The position numbers were made by a program, and so were the translations under genes. Shown here one piece after another: positions 48,405 through 60,305 of a stretch of 64,000 bases of DNA. Below the pieces are notes generated by a model. That model had not been told where the DNA came from, did no database searches, and saw nothing but the letters and a program-made list of their open reading frames with translations. The stretch's first letter is position 1, and each line of letters begins with the position of its first letter. Source of the DNA: Hevea brasiliensis (taxonomy: Eukaryota; Streptophyta; Magnoliopsida; Malpighiales; Euphorbiaceae); the NCBI RefSeq assembly GCF_030052815.1, contig NC_079496.1, positions 41,875,593-41,939,592 on the forward strand, in the 5' to 3' direction.

Positions 48405-48417
48405 TGGTGTCAGAGCC
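48405..48417 (+). promoter_or_regulatory. Copia primer-binding site
   Basis: TGGTGTCAGAGCC, an initiator-Met type primer site with one change (GTG for GTA), lies two bases after the LTR end. Confidence 0.88.
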
Positions 48418-48669
48418 ACTATATTTGCCATTTAGATTGTTTAATATATGATTTAATTGTGTGATTTGATCATGAGATGATTGATTCATTGCCGGTTGCA
48501 AAGAATAGATGGCGGCATGATGATGAACACCATTGGTGCGCATGGTTTGGTGCATTCAACCATGCGCATGGCTTTTGGGCTTGAATGTGGGCTTGTTTTC
48601 AAGGCCCATAATTAGGCCCATGACTAATTAAAGTGTTTAATTAGGAGTTTTAATCACACAATTAAATTT

Positions 48670-48805
48670 TGATTTAAATCTAAATTTTTAAATTTGTTTG
48701 AATGTGATTCAAATCCGAATTTTTAAATTTGTTTGAATGTGATTCAAATTTAAATTTTTAAATTTATTTGAATTATATTTAAATCTGGATTTTTAAGTTG
48801 AATAT
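48670..48805 (+). repeat. 35-bp tandem repeats in copia leader
   Basis: About three and a half units with the core AAATTTGTTTGAATGTGATT occur at a 35-base period (cores near 48690, 48725 and 48760). Confidence 0.85.
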
Positions 48806-49550
48806 GAGATATTCAATTTAATTTATGTATGTATATTTTATTTAATTGTTAAATAGTGATATGCATGATGGATGATCATGGACAATAAAAGACCAATGTG
48901 ATTGGATTTATTTCTTTTATGTTTCTTTGGGTTGTAAATTAATTAATTTATTTTAGCGGCATGTATTATAAAGGTTATAATATTTTTTGGGTTGTAATTT
49001 CATTTATTTGGTTCTTGTAAATTCGCCTTGGTATGCCAAGGATTACTATGTAATTGGATTGCAAGAAGATCAAGGAGGTCAAGAGCATTGGTGGGACCAG
49101 TGGGAGGAATTCAAGATCAAGTGTTGATCATGTACTCCTTCAGCAACTTTTGTGATATGAATGAATGAAATGTACCTAGGAATGCCCTGATTCAATTCTT
49201 GGTGGCTCATAATTGAATCCCTTAGAAAGTCCATGATCATACCATATTTATATGTTTATCCATGAATGCATGAGATGCATGGGAATGTATGCAAGTATAT
49301 GATATATGCATGCTAATTGGATAATGTGCAAAGTGAGACCATAATAGTAATTAGGCTGACCACAAAATCTTCCAAACAAATGATTAAGTTGAAAATGGTA
49401 TAATTAAATGTAATTATATCATAGGGCCTCCATTGAGGCAATTATTTTAAGAAATTTTAAATACTTGCATATGATGCAATTAATTTAAGAGATTTTCTTA
49501 AGAATAATTGTTAAGTATGAGATGTTGTAAATATGTAAATGGTTTGGTGG

Positions 49551-49767
49551 CCAATAATGGATGTGCCTGAGGACATTAAAATTAATTGCATGTTTACTGG
49601 CTTAATGGGATCAACTTAACTAATGCAAGATAAGTCAATAATGGATGTGCCTGAGATTTTGAGCATTAGGGGCTAGGTAAAAGGATTGAACCTCACATGA
49701 GATGTGATGGGCAAGGAGTTGCTCACTCATAGTTTATTGTAATTCCAATAATGGAGGTGCCTGAGGA
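49551..49767 (+). repeat. Three spaced copies of a 20-bp motif in copia leader
   Basis: CAATAATGGATGTGCCTGAG occurs at 49552-49571 and 49636-49655, and with one change (GAGGTG) at 49746-49765. The rest of the leader shows no gene. Confidence 0.9.
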
Positions 49768-49967
49768 TGATCAATCAGATTATAAGAATTCAATCACCCA
49801 CTAGAAATCCATCCAACTAGGATTTCCATTTTCTACTTTGGAAGTGTAGGATTTGCTAAGTTAGTGGGAGGACCAATTTGATTAAAAGACCATAATCATT
49901 TTGTTTAAATACATGGTACATTTACTAATTAATCTGGTTATTTTTTGCCATTAATTTTCTGATAATA

Positions 49968-50760
49968 ATGAGCACACAATAACCACCACCATCCAATATC
50001 CTTGCGAGCATACTTGATCACAATAGATTGACAGGACCTAATCTCTATAATTGGCTAAGAAATTTGAAACTTGTCATAAACCTTGAACATATAGAATATG
50101 TTCTAGACTCAAATGTTCCTAGTCTCTTACCTCCAGAGGCCACTCAAAAGGAACATGAAACTTTGGACAAGTGGAAGAAGCATGATATGAGAGCCAAGTG
50201 TTACATGCTTGCTTCTATGAGTAATGAGTTACAAATGCAGCATGAGAACATGCAATATGCAAGTGAGATCATCCTTCACCTGCAAGAGTTGTATGGAGAG
50301 CACAGCAGGAATGCTAGGTATGAGACACAAAATGTTGTGGATCATGTCCACAAGATGATTAAGCTTATTGAGCAGCTGGAACATCTTGACTTTAACATGG
50401 ATTTCCAACTGCAGACGGATTTGATCCTTCAGTCCCTTCCTGAGTCATTTGGAAATTTTGTGATAAATTTCCATATGACTAAGTAGGAATACACCTTGGC
50501 TGGTCTACTTAACATGCTGGTTATTACCCAAAAGAATATGTCGGGCAATAAAGGAAAAGAGATAGCTTTGATTGCATCTTCTTCTGCTGGAAAGTCTAAC
50601 AAGAAGAAGGGCAATAAGAAAAAAACCCTCAAATTCCTGGCCCTTCCAAGAAGATAGCTAAACAGAAGGGGAAGACCAAAGCTGATGGAGGCAAAGGAAA
50701 GTGTTTCCACTGCCAAAATGATGGGCACTAGAATAGGAACTGCCCAGAGTATAGCACACA
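49968..50760 (+). pseudogene. gag: Copia gag, decayed
   Basis: ATG at 49968 opens MSTQ and hits TAA at 49980. The frame then runs open to a TAG at 50484. The capsid core (LYNWLRNLKLV, then ASMSNELQMQHE, then LYGEHSR) is typical of copia UBN2-type gag. A Lys-rich segment at about 50590-50630 and a zinc knuckle CFHCQNDGHxNRNC (50702-50743) follow in another frame, with TAG in place of a Trp codon inside the knuckle. The first codons and the knuckle are both lost to C-to-T or G-to-A type changes. Confidence 0.9.
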
Positions 50761-51784
50761 GTCGCAGCTTGCGTTCTCGAGATGTTAGACTCCGGATTGG
50801 TGATGGCTCAACTGTTGAAGCTTTAGCCATATGATCTAAATCTTTTTACATGTCTGGACATGTTTTGTGTTTGGATAATATTTTATATGTACCTGATGCT
50901 TTTAAGAATATCATTTCTATATCTAGTTTGACTAGAAATGGCTATGAATTTCAGTTCACAGATGATATTTGTAATATTTATTTTAGAAATAAATATGTTG
51001 GCTCAAGTTATATGAATGATGGTCTTTATTATTTGGATAATAATGACAAACAAAAATTGAATGCAAGTGATCTAAATGAATGCAATGCCATGGTGAAAAT
51101 CAACTCAAGTTTAAAATATATTTGGCACTTAAGATTAGGTCATGTTGCAGAAGATAGGATTGCAAAACTGGAGAAAATGGGGATTTTATGCTCATTGGGT
51201 TCTGAACCTACTCCAACTTGTGAATTTTGCCTTCAAGGCAAAATGACCAAATTACCCTTTGTTGGACAAGGGCTAAGAGCTGAAATTATTTTGGAGCTAA
51301 TACATAGTGATGTATGTGGTCCATTTAAAGAAATAGCTAGAGGTGGTTTTCATTATTTTATTACCTTTACCGATGATAAATCAAGGTGATGAAATACAAA
51401 CATGAATCCTTTGAAAAGTTCAAAGAAATTAAATCTGAAGTAGAAAATCAAACAAGAAAAAATATTAAAGCTCTTCGATCAGATCGTGGAGGTGAATACT
51501 TGAGTACTGAATTTGATAAATACTTGAAAGAGCATGGCATTATTTCCCAGCTGACTCCTCTAGGAACACCACAGCTGAATGGTGTATCTGAAAGGAGAAA
51601 TCGTACCTTATTAGATATGGTACGTAGTATGATAAGCTATACTGATATGCCAATCTCCTTTTGGGGATTTGCATTAGAATCAGCTTTGCATATTCTGAAT
51701 AGGATTCCATCAAAATCAGTATCTTCCACACCTTTTGAGATATGGCATGGAAGAAAACCAAGTCTTAAGCATGTTAAGATTTAG
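50761..51784 (+). pseudogene. pol: Copia integrase with protease deleted
   Basis: After the knuckle the sequence jumps to RLRIGDGSTVEA, a segment normally well downstream of the protease DSGA motif. The catalytic part of protease is therefore missing. The pre-integrase block LDNILYVPDAFKNIISIS and the zinc region (WHLRLGH.., CEFCLQGK, 51121-51240) are present. The first catalytic Asp is in HSDVCGP, the second in SDRGGEY (near 51480) and the Glu in NGVSERRNR (near 51580). A short deletion with frameshift lies at 51387. The frame ends in TAG at 51782, where Trp is expected. Confidence 0.92.
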
Positions 51785-53658
51785 GGTTGTCCAGCTTATA
51801 TCAAAAAGCTGAACACCAAAAAATTGGAAACCAGATCAGAAAAGGGTCGATTTGTTGGATATCCAAAAGAGAGTTTTGGATATTATTTTTATTTGCCTAC
51901 ATCACAAAAGGTTATGGTAAGTAGAGATGCCACATTTCTTGAACAACAGTTTCTTCAAGAAGGAGGCAAAGGAAGGAAAATAGAGTTAGAATTGGAGAAT
52001 TCTGACCAACCAACAGATCAGATGGATATAGATCCATCTAGTCAACCTATACCTGTTGATGAAACATCTACTGTAATTCCTCGCAGATCAACCAGGATAT
52101 CTCACCCATGAAGAAGAATAAGAGTTGTCTACTCATGAAGAAGTAGATCATAGAGATGATCTACTTACCTATGAAGAAGCTATATCAGATATAGACTCTT
52201 CAAAATGGATTGATGCTATGAAATCCGAGATTAATTTCATGTATAAGAATCGAGTTTGGGATCTTGTTGACCCACCTGAAGGTATTGTACCTATAAGGAA
52301 CAAATGGGTTTTCAAGAAGAAAATTGGTTCTGATAGAAAGGTAGAGACCTATAAAGCAAGGCTAGTAGCGAAAGGGTTTCGCCAAAGGCAAGGAATCGAC
52401 TATGAGGAGACTTTCTTGCCTGTTGCCATGCTTAAATTAATTAGGATTATTAGCAATAGCTGCATACTATGATTATGAGATTTGGCAGATGGATGTCAAA
52501 AAGTAGCTTTTCTCAAAGGATACATTGAAGAAAACATTTTCATGGAACAACCAAGGGGTTTTGAATCCCAAGATGGTTCCAAGGTATGCAAGCTAAAGCG
52601 ATCCATTTATGGGTTGAAACAAGCTTCGAGGAGTTGGAACATCCATTTTGATGAAGCCATTAAGTCATTTGGTTTTATAAAAAATGAGAATGAGCCATGT
52701 GTATATAATAAGGTTAGTGATAGTGCTGTCACTTTCCCTGTCTTATATGTAGATGACATTTTATTGATGGGTAATGACACAGGTATGTTGACAGCTGTAA
52801 AGGTATGGTTGTCAAATACATTCTCCATGAAAGACTTAGGGGAGGCAACTTATATTCTTAGGATTCGCATCTATAGAGATAGAGCAAAAAGAATAATTAG
52901 TTTATCCCAAAGTCTATACTTGGAAAAGGTGTTAAAGAGGTTTAACATTCTTGATTCCAAGAGAGGATTGTTACCAGTGAGATATGGTATCCACCTTTCT
53001 AAAGAGATGTCTCCAAAGACACCTGAAGAAAGAGATAAAATGGTCAGGATTCCATTTGCTTCGGCTATTAGAAGTTTGATGTATGCAATGATGTGTACTA
53101 GGCCGGATATTGCACATGTTATTAGTTTGACTAGCAGGTTTCAATCCAATCCAGGTTTGGAACACTGGATAACTGTCAAGAATATCCTTAAGTACTTGAG
53201 AAGAACTAAGGATTTATTCTTGATTTATGGAGGTGGTGAATTGCAATTGGATGGTTACACTGATTCTGATTTTCAATCAAATATCGATGATAGAAAGTCT
53301 ACCTTTGGGTTTGTGTTCATTTATAATGGAAGTGCAGTTAGTTGAAAGAGTTCCAAACAAAGTACGATTTATGATTCCACTACAGAGGCCGAGTACATTG
53401 TTGCATCAGATGCTATAAAAAGAGGTTGTTTGGATATAAGGAACCCCAGTCTCACCAGAAATCCAAACACATAGAAAGGCGCTACCACATTATCAGAGAA
53501 ATAGTTGGGTGAGGCAATGTAGCTGTGCAAAAAATAGCATCAGCTGAAAATCCAGCTGATCCATTTACTAAGCCTATATCACAAGCTCAGTTATACTGTC
53601 ATCTTGAGAAGATGAGTCTAAGATATTATAATGAATGGCTCTAGTGCTAGTGGGAGAT
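51785..53658 (+). pseudogene. pol: Copia reverse transcriptase and RNase H, decayed
   Basis: It begins with the end of integrase and a linker (RRSTRISHP at about 52080), then a frameshift at 52111. RT has WVFKKKIG, RLVAKGFRQR, SIYGLKQASR and the catalytic YVDD at 52745-52756. A frameshift lies near 52445-52480. RNase H has the YTDSDFQSN block (near 53260) and EAEYI (near 53390), with a TGA at 53342 where Trp is expected. The last part, to the ESCA/KHIERR-like end at about 53640, is scrambled by a deletion and stops. The copia identity is firm, the lineage is not. Confidence 0.92.
53649..53658 (+). promoter_or_regulatory. Copia polypurine tract
   Basis: AGTGGGAGAT lies directly before the 3' LTR start TGTTAATAG at 53659. 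Confidence 0.75.
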
Positions 53659-55272
53659 TGTTAATAGTATGCCCTAGAGCATATCATTTAGTATGTATCT
53701 TTTATATATTTTATTAATAAAAGGCATTTTTACTTTTTCGTTTACATAATATATTTATGTGTAATAGAAAAGGTCCATTGATATTTTGTTAGAAATTATA
53801 TTCTTAAGTTGTTAAGAATATGAGTGACAGTATTTCTAGCACAAAGTATCATAAATTGGTTCACAATTGAGGATACTTCACAATAAGGACATGACTTATC
53901 CAGAAAGATTGTATTCATGTTTGTTCCCAATGTATTTATATGAGATATAAATAAGATGGAATGGTGAGTCTCATGCCATATAACAAACATGATAGGCACT
54001 TATGCATGATAAGTAGGCCGAACCAGTGACATTTATGATAAGTACATGGAGTTTACTCTTGTCAATGCATTGTCATAAATCATATCAGTGCATATAATCA
54101 TTAGACCTGAGATAGCACAGTTATCTTGTATATAAGTGGTTTGAGTTTGATACTGCTTTCATACTTGTACTGTGTATGGGTATATGGGCATGTGTTGGCT
54201 CCTACTAGTTATATATGGAGGTAGATGTTGATCAAGATGGAATCTGTTACCCTAAGTAAATAGGGATAAAATCCTATGTTCATTTAATTGTTCTTGATGT
54301 TTCAAGTTCCTAGCCAGGATAGATAGATTTAATCAGAAAAGAGTTTCTGATGAGAAAATCTTTTTAATCAAGAACTAGAATTAAAAGAGAACATAATATT
54401 CATAGCAAATGGGGTTTGACATAAACCATGACTCCAGCTCGAATTGGGATTTTATAACAGAGAGATTCTAGTGCATGGTAACATATGATTATAGGTTCAT
54501 TTAGGGTAAACCTTATTACTGATTGGGTGGCTATGGCATGCTATGCTAGGTGTTAAACTATAGTCTATGATCTGCCTAAAATGATTTAGAGAAATCATTT
54601 ATGGTAAGAAAGAGTTCTGATGATATTAAGAGTTAATATCATATCTCATTGCCAATTAGTATTGAACCTAGAGAGTCACACACATACACAAGTAATCACC
54701 AAGTTAAATGTGATTTAATTAATAATTTAAATAGTTTAATTGATTAATTAAATAAGTTTGGTTTGCAATTAGATTGCAAAGTCCCTAGCATGGCTTGAAA
54801 CTAAATCTAGGTTATTGGATATATAGTATAAGTTAAATTTATATTTAAAGTGTTTAAATATAAATTTAATTATGAGAAATTAATTAATAGAGATTAATTA
54901 ATTTATTTATATTTGATATAAATTGATTAGAAAATGAGAAATAATTATTTTGGGTTGAGAACTCAAAATTACAACACAAGGGTAATTTGGTCATTTTACA
55001 GGGTAACATGTGGCACCATGAGATGGTGACACATGGCACCATATAAGCTTGCCATTTGTCTTTTAATTATGTAAGATGATCAAAATTAAGATTAAATCTA
55101 GGTTTGACACTTGGCACAAAGTAATTGGGTCAATTAAACTAAGAGGCAATCAGAAGGTGACATGTGGCAACGGTTTTAAGTGGTGACCTAATTATAAAAA
55201 GGAAAGGATGAAAGAATAAAAAAAACAATCTATTGTTCTCTCAAAGGTGCCGCTATCTCTCATCCCTCTTCC
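53659..55272 (+). repeat. Ty1/copia 3' LTR, split by gypsy element F
   Basis: It is collinear with the 5' LTR from 41569 and, after the empty D site, with 47548-47905. The TATA-like ATTATAAAAA is at 55191-55200. It ends abruptly at CTCTTCC, where the antisense gypsy LTR TGTCACACCC begins. The remaining 0.5 kb should lie beyond the window, after element F. Confidence 0.92.
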
Positions 55273-55892
55273 TGTCACACCCTACCTCTCTGTAAGGCAT
55301 AACATGATCCCGTAGTATACCTAATGAATTACCAACTTCGTCTACTGATAACCCATTAAGTACACTACAAGGGATTTTAAAAACTTTTCTTACTTCTTTT
55401 ACAGTGGTGAGCACTATTTACAGGTGTTAAAAACTTTTGTGAACTGAAGTGAAACAATTAACTCATTTGATTTATTTGGAATTTCTGTAAAAATTTTGGC
55501 AGAGTGCCATCTGTATTTTGGATAAAACAGTTCTTCAGAAAACCTGTAAAAAGACACTTCAATAATTTTCCAAATCTCAACTCCAATACATTTCTCAACA
55601 CAACAATTTATCAACTTAATTCCATAGAAATTTTTCAAAGTCTGAGATAAGGAAATATAATACAGTTTTTACAAGTCAAATAGCTCATAATTAATTTACA
55701 ACTTCAAGGTACAATTTGAATTTGCAACTGCTCAAAACCAAAAACAAAATATACATACAGTGAATATACATTACATTACAAAATACAAAATACGGTATAC
55801 TCACTATACCCAAAAATCTCTCATTCGGTACTAGCGACCTAGTCTCACGCCTCTATCTGTCTGCCTACTGCGACAAAGAATAAAAGCTATCG

Positions 55893-55909
55893 CTGAGACA
55901 ATGTCTCAG
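55893..55909 (-). promoter_or_regulatory. LTR hairpin, 8-bp stem (element F, 3' LTR)
   Basis: CTGAGACA and TGTCTCAG pair around one base, identical to LTR B. In the right LTR the equivalent (near 62315-62332) reads TTTGAGACA, breaking the end of the stem. Confidence 0.6.
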
Positions 55910-56874
55910 TGGTGCACAACATTAACCAAATACAAATTTTAAATCACAATTCATAAATCATATCAATAGTGGATACTTAAAACCATGGTTAAATTCAAGA
56001 TAATGAATGTCATAAGGAATTTAAACTCCAATTCACAAATTATCAAAATTCATAATAACACAATTTAGTCAAATAGTTTAAGAATACCGTATTGTCAATT
56101 CATGCACAATTTGATCAAATAACTGAATAATACCTTTTTGCAAATCGATAACACCATTGATCAAATAACTGAATAATATCGTTTTGCAAATCAATAACAC
56201 AATTCGATCAAATAATTGAATAATATCGTTTTGCAAATCAATAACACAATTCGATCAAATAATTGAATAATATCATGTTGCCAATCAATAACACAATTTA
56301 GGTCATGACACAAATTTTTCCATATATGCCGTGTTGTACACCACGACAAGACATACTCACCCCAATAATCGAAATCAATGAGGGAGGACGCTAGCTATCT
56401 AATGAGTACTCATCCATACTCACCTCAGATCGAAGTCAAAGAGGAGGAACATAATCATACTCACCCCAGACTAGTAAGTCAAAGAGGGAGGAATAACCAC
56501 ACTCACCCCATTAATGGAGGAGGAACATAGTATCAGTGTCATGCCAATTGTGAGTCAAAACAATTCCAAACATTTTATTCAAATGATCCGTAATAATCCA
56601 ATAAATTTCCAAAGTTATAATTTCATTCACAAAATGGCAACACAATTCGTAATTCACTTCAATTTCCACAAAAACCATTTACAGTGCTTTTCAATCAATA
56701 AGTATCCATCAATATCATTCAAACAATTTTTCACAGTTTCAAACCATTCACAATGTTTTTCAATCAATAAGTGTCCATCAAACACATTTCCACAATTTAA
56801 AACAATAATATACAAATAGTCAATATTTATTTCAATTGAAAATAATTCAAAAGAAACAGTTGTTGTGCACAAAC

Positions 56875-56937
56875 CTCTGATATTTGTCTCCTGGTCCTGA
56901 CTCAGTATTTCTTTCCCTTTTGCTGAGTCCTTGTTAA
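56875..56937 (-). other. Candidate 63-nt mini-exon in element F LTR
   Basis: On the minus strand it is preceded by TGTGTTTCTCAG and followed by GTTTGTGCAC. Its length equals that in LTR B. Confidence 0.5.
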
Positions 56938-58986
56938 CTGAGAAACACAATTCGAAGTGTTTCAGTACCAAATTAAATTGTCTGTATCGATGGTGTTTGG
57001 TAAATAATGCACTGAACTCAATTATTCACTTAATCACCTAATATACTGACCCTCGATGCGTTTTAGGTAAATTAGGTTTTAGTGTCGTTAATATGTCACA
57101 CTCGATAGGGTTTTAGGTTTGGTATGTTTTACCAAAGTCATTTCCTTGCTTAGTGCACTTTAATGCAAATTGCTGGATTCCGGGATACTGGTTAGTTCCC
57201 TTGGTTTTTGGGTTTCGGTCAAAACTACAAACTTGTAGATCTAGGTCTTATTGCATGCGGGAAAAAATTTCAGGTCAATCCGAGTTAAGTAGACCAAGTT
57301 ATGGTCATTATACTATTGCTGGTCAAATGGTATCATTTTAGGTCAATTTTAGGTCAAATTGGTCAATTCTGGTCCGGCCAGTTTTTGGACCCGAACTTGT
57401 GCAAGTTGTTTGACTTGCTTATGGTCATTTCTGGGCTTTGGTGTCTTCATAAGACTTGTAGGTATGGGTCTTAACTATTCTTGGTTAAAATTTCAGGTCA
57501 ATTGGACCTGTTTTGAGTGAGTTATGGCCTAAACACTCACTGCTGTCCAATTGGTCATTTTTCAGGTCCTAATTGCACCTAATCCGAATTGGTCATTTTC
57601 TTAGGTCACCTTGCAAGCAGAATTTTGGTATGGTTTCTCAATGAAAGTTGGCACATTTTGTGCCTAGTTTCACCTCAAATTGGTCTCATACCAATTGAGG
57701 TTACACATTTAAGGTTATAGGCTAGAATGTACACTGTCCTCAATATGCCTTTCACACCCCACTTCAAACACATATTTACCTTTGCAATTTGTTTACTTAC
57801 CTACCAATCTGTTTTGGTACATTACCAAAAGCATTTTCTACATTACATTAACATTACTTTGGGCAGATTACCATTACCCTCAACACACCAAATATAATTC
57901 ACATTTACAATTTCTAAGTACCATTACATACACACCTAACCATTACAAATTTTACATACACTTTACAATATCAATCTACATACATATCATCAATCCTTCT
58001 AGGTCAATATTCTGCCTACACTTCCTTCAATATATACATTTACTCAAGTGTTCCAAAGCTGCCGCAAACCTTCTTCAACATCAAAGTGACGTCCAACTTA
58101 CCAATTCCCATCCAAGTGCATAAATCACCATATAAACATGAAGTAATTCACTAGGTTACTAACTCACCATGATCAACATTATTTCCCATCAATTATATGC
58201 ATAATAAATCATCAAATGTGTGACCCCATGGCTGTCCAAAAATGGCTATCTCAATAACTATTTAAACTTCAAAATTTCCTTCACAAAACTAACACCCATA
58301 ACATAAACATAAAGTTTAACAAGGAAATTCTCAAAAATGTAAACTTACCTTTGTTTGTAACTTGCTAAACCCTCACCAAACTTCTCAAATTTGGTATCAA
58401 TATCTTCCTTGTGATGTGTAGACCATTTTTTATGAAGGAACTTAAAGGATTGGAGTTGAAAATGGGGAGGTTAAGTGAGCTCATGCAAAAAGTCAGTGGT
58501 GGATTCTTTCATCTTCATTCACGGCATGGTTGAGCTAAAAGAGGAAGATGAACTTTGAGTGGGAATAATCTGCCCACTTACAAGTATAATTAATCATTTT
58601 AATGTTCTTAGTGGTCCACTAGCAAAATTAAATCATATTTTAAGCTAACTTCCCACTTATTCCACATTTACCCCATGATTTTAGCTATTTTCTTTAGGTA
58701 CCACCAAATTAATTTTTCATTTCATTTTCTAAGTGTAATATTATTTATTTTTAATGGACATTTAGGTCAAAAGACAATTCGGGATGTCAAATGACCATAA
58801 TGCCCTGCTCAAGTTACGTTCGATTTTTCAGTACACTGGTTTTATCTATTTTTCGATTTCTCACTTTTCTTTGTACTATTTATTTAATTTTTCTTTGATA
58901 TTTCTAATGATATTTATTCTTCAACAAGGGTCTATTTATGTCCCAAAAATGTTTTCGAGGTTCCAGTGGTTCTACCAACGGTCCAC

Positions 58987-59042
58987 GCCGTGACTTCCCA
59001 AAGGCGATCACCCATCGTTAGGTTTCCTACTGCTTAACTTGA
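58987..59042 (-). promoter_or_regulatory. 5S-rRNA-like block in element F LTR
   Basis: The minus strand reads GTTAAGCAGTAGG, AACGATGGGTGATCGCC and GGGAAGTCACGG, about 175 bases from the LTR start. Confidence 0.5.
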
Positions 59043-59215
59043 TCACAGTTCTTTGCTATCATTTTTCCTTTGTTTTTCTTGTACTTTCTTTTCTTGTATT
59101 TCATTATTTTATGTCTCCTCACTCTCATTGAAGTGTGGTTTTAGGCATCCTAGCTGTCCGGTAGGCACTGGTCACCGGAACAGCAGAACGCACTACCGAA
59201 CTTAGGGGTGTTACA

Positions 59216-59234
59216 ATTCTCCCCCCCTTAAATA
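59216..59234 (-). promoter_or_regulatory. Element F polypurine tract
   Basis: The minus strand reads TTAAGGGGGGGAGAAT directly before the LTR start TGTAACACCCC. It is preceded by the GACGAAATTTA phrase common near the 3' end of this gypsy group. Confidence 0.85.
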
Positions 59235-60229
59235 AATTTCGTCCACGAAATTTTTACCCAGTAGCCATCTTACAATAGTCATACGTTTATTTCTCCTTTC
59301 TATATGATAGTATAATCTTCTTTTTCTCAAATTTGTATAAGACTTTTAACAATCTAATACAATGTTTACTTTGTTTGGATAACACCAATCTCCTCTTACT
59401 ATTGTGTTGTCTAATATTTCGGTTCACGTTCCTTCTTGAATGACCCTTGAGGTCATGTTAGAATCATTCATCACCATTGGTCCTCGACCATTCTAGTCCA
59501 TAGTCTTCCTCACATTTGTAATATTTCTTTGTTACACATGAATCAACTGCTCAATTCTCTACTTTCATAACTCTTTTTATCTCACAATATTCTATAACTT
59601 ACTTCCTTTTTACGAACTATAACCTTTCGATATTTTAACTTTTGAGTTTTAGATCCCTAAGTAGGATTTTCAAACTTATTTCTAACAATTAAATTCTCAT
59701 GGCATAACTATACCAAAACAGATGCCGCTGGCAACTATTCTTATCTAGGTGTACTATCGTAGTACGTAGCTCTACACAATAATCTCAAGTCGATCAGAAT
59801 CTGCAGCTACAAGATAAACATTAAGAACATTGCATAGTTACTACGATACATCCCAATAGATCAAACTTTGTTATCTTTTATTCTTTTTGAATTCACTGAT
59901 ATTCGAATCTTATTCTGATTACAATATCCATTAGCAATTTCTAACAGTAACCTCCTTGCCCTCATCTAGAGCAATTCCATTACTGCATCTTACTTTTACG
60001 TCCTCTTGCCTTACATTAAGTAGGCTCGCCAATTAGCTTTATAATTTATGGTGTGTTAGAAAATACTTTTCGCCGATAAACTCTTTCAAAACTAATTTCA
60101 CTTATTATCACAATCCTTATCTTAAGGGCTAATCACTAATGCGTCAAAATTTATTCCTCTGTAAAGGAATAACAACATAACATATAGTTCTAACACTAAT
60201 GTAAAAATATGCAAATTCCAGGTCAAACA

Positions 60230-60264
<35 letters not shown>

Positions 60265-60300
60265 AGTTGCTAATTGAGAAAGTACCAACAATGATGTCAA
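59235..60300. other. Element F internal spacer without genes
   Basis: It lies between the polypurine tract and gag. I see no pol motif in any frame. It contains a TA microsatellite at 60233-60261. Pol may have been deleted or replaced by unrelated sequence. Confidence 0.6.
60233..60261. repeat. (TA)n microsatellite
   Basis: About 14 TA units lie just downstream of the element F gag. Confidence 0.95.
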
Positions 60301-60305
60301 AAGTC

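Larger units (their letters stand above)
48403..53658 (+). mobile_element. Ty1/copia internal region, decayed
   Basis: The order gag, (protease lost), integrase, RT, RNase H is that of Ty1/copia. The leader before gag is long (about 1.55 kb). The polypurine tract AGTGGGAGAT lies just before the 3' LTR. Stops and frameshifts occur in every domain. Confidence 0.94.
55273..59215 (-). repeat. Element F 3' LTR (3943 bp)
   Basis: On the minus strand it begins TGTAACACCCC at 59215 and ends GGGTGTGACA at 55273. It carries the hairpin (55893-55909), mini-exon (56875-56937), five GGTCAA boxes within 57273-57366, donor AG/GTAAGT (minus, 58343-58350) and 5S-like block (58987-59042). It is closely related to LTR B. 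Confidence 0.93.

Noticed and set aside
48670..49767. CRISPR-like spaced repeats
   Set aside because: Repeats are tandem or irregularly spaced, in a plant retrotransposon leader, with no spacer structure.
56514..56819. 101-aa frame repeated at 62986
   Set aside because: Identical because it lies in the two LTRs of element F. It overlaps the candidate intron and has no recognisable domain.
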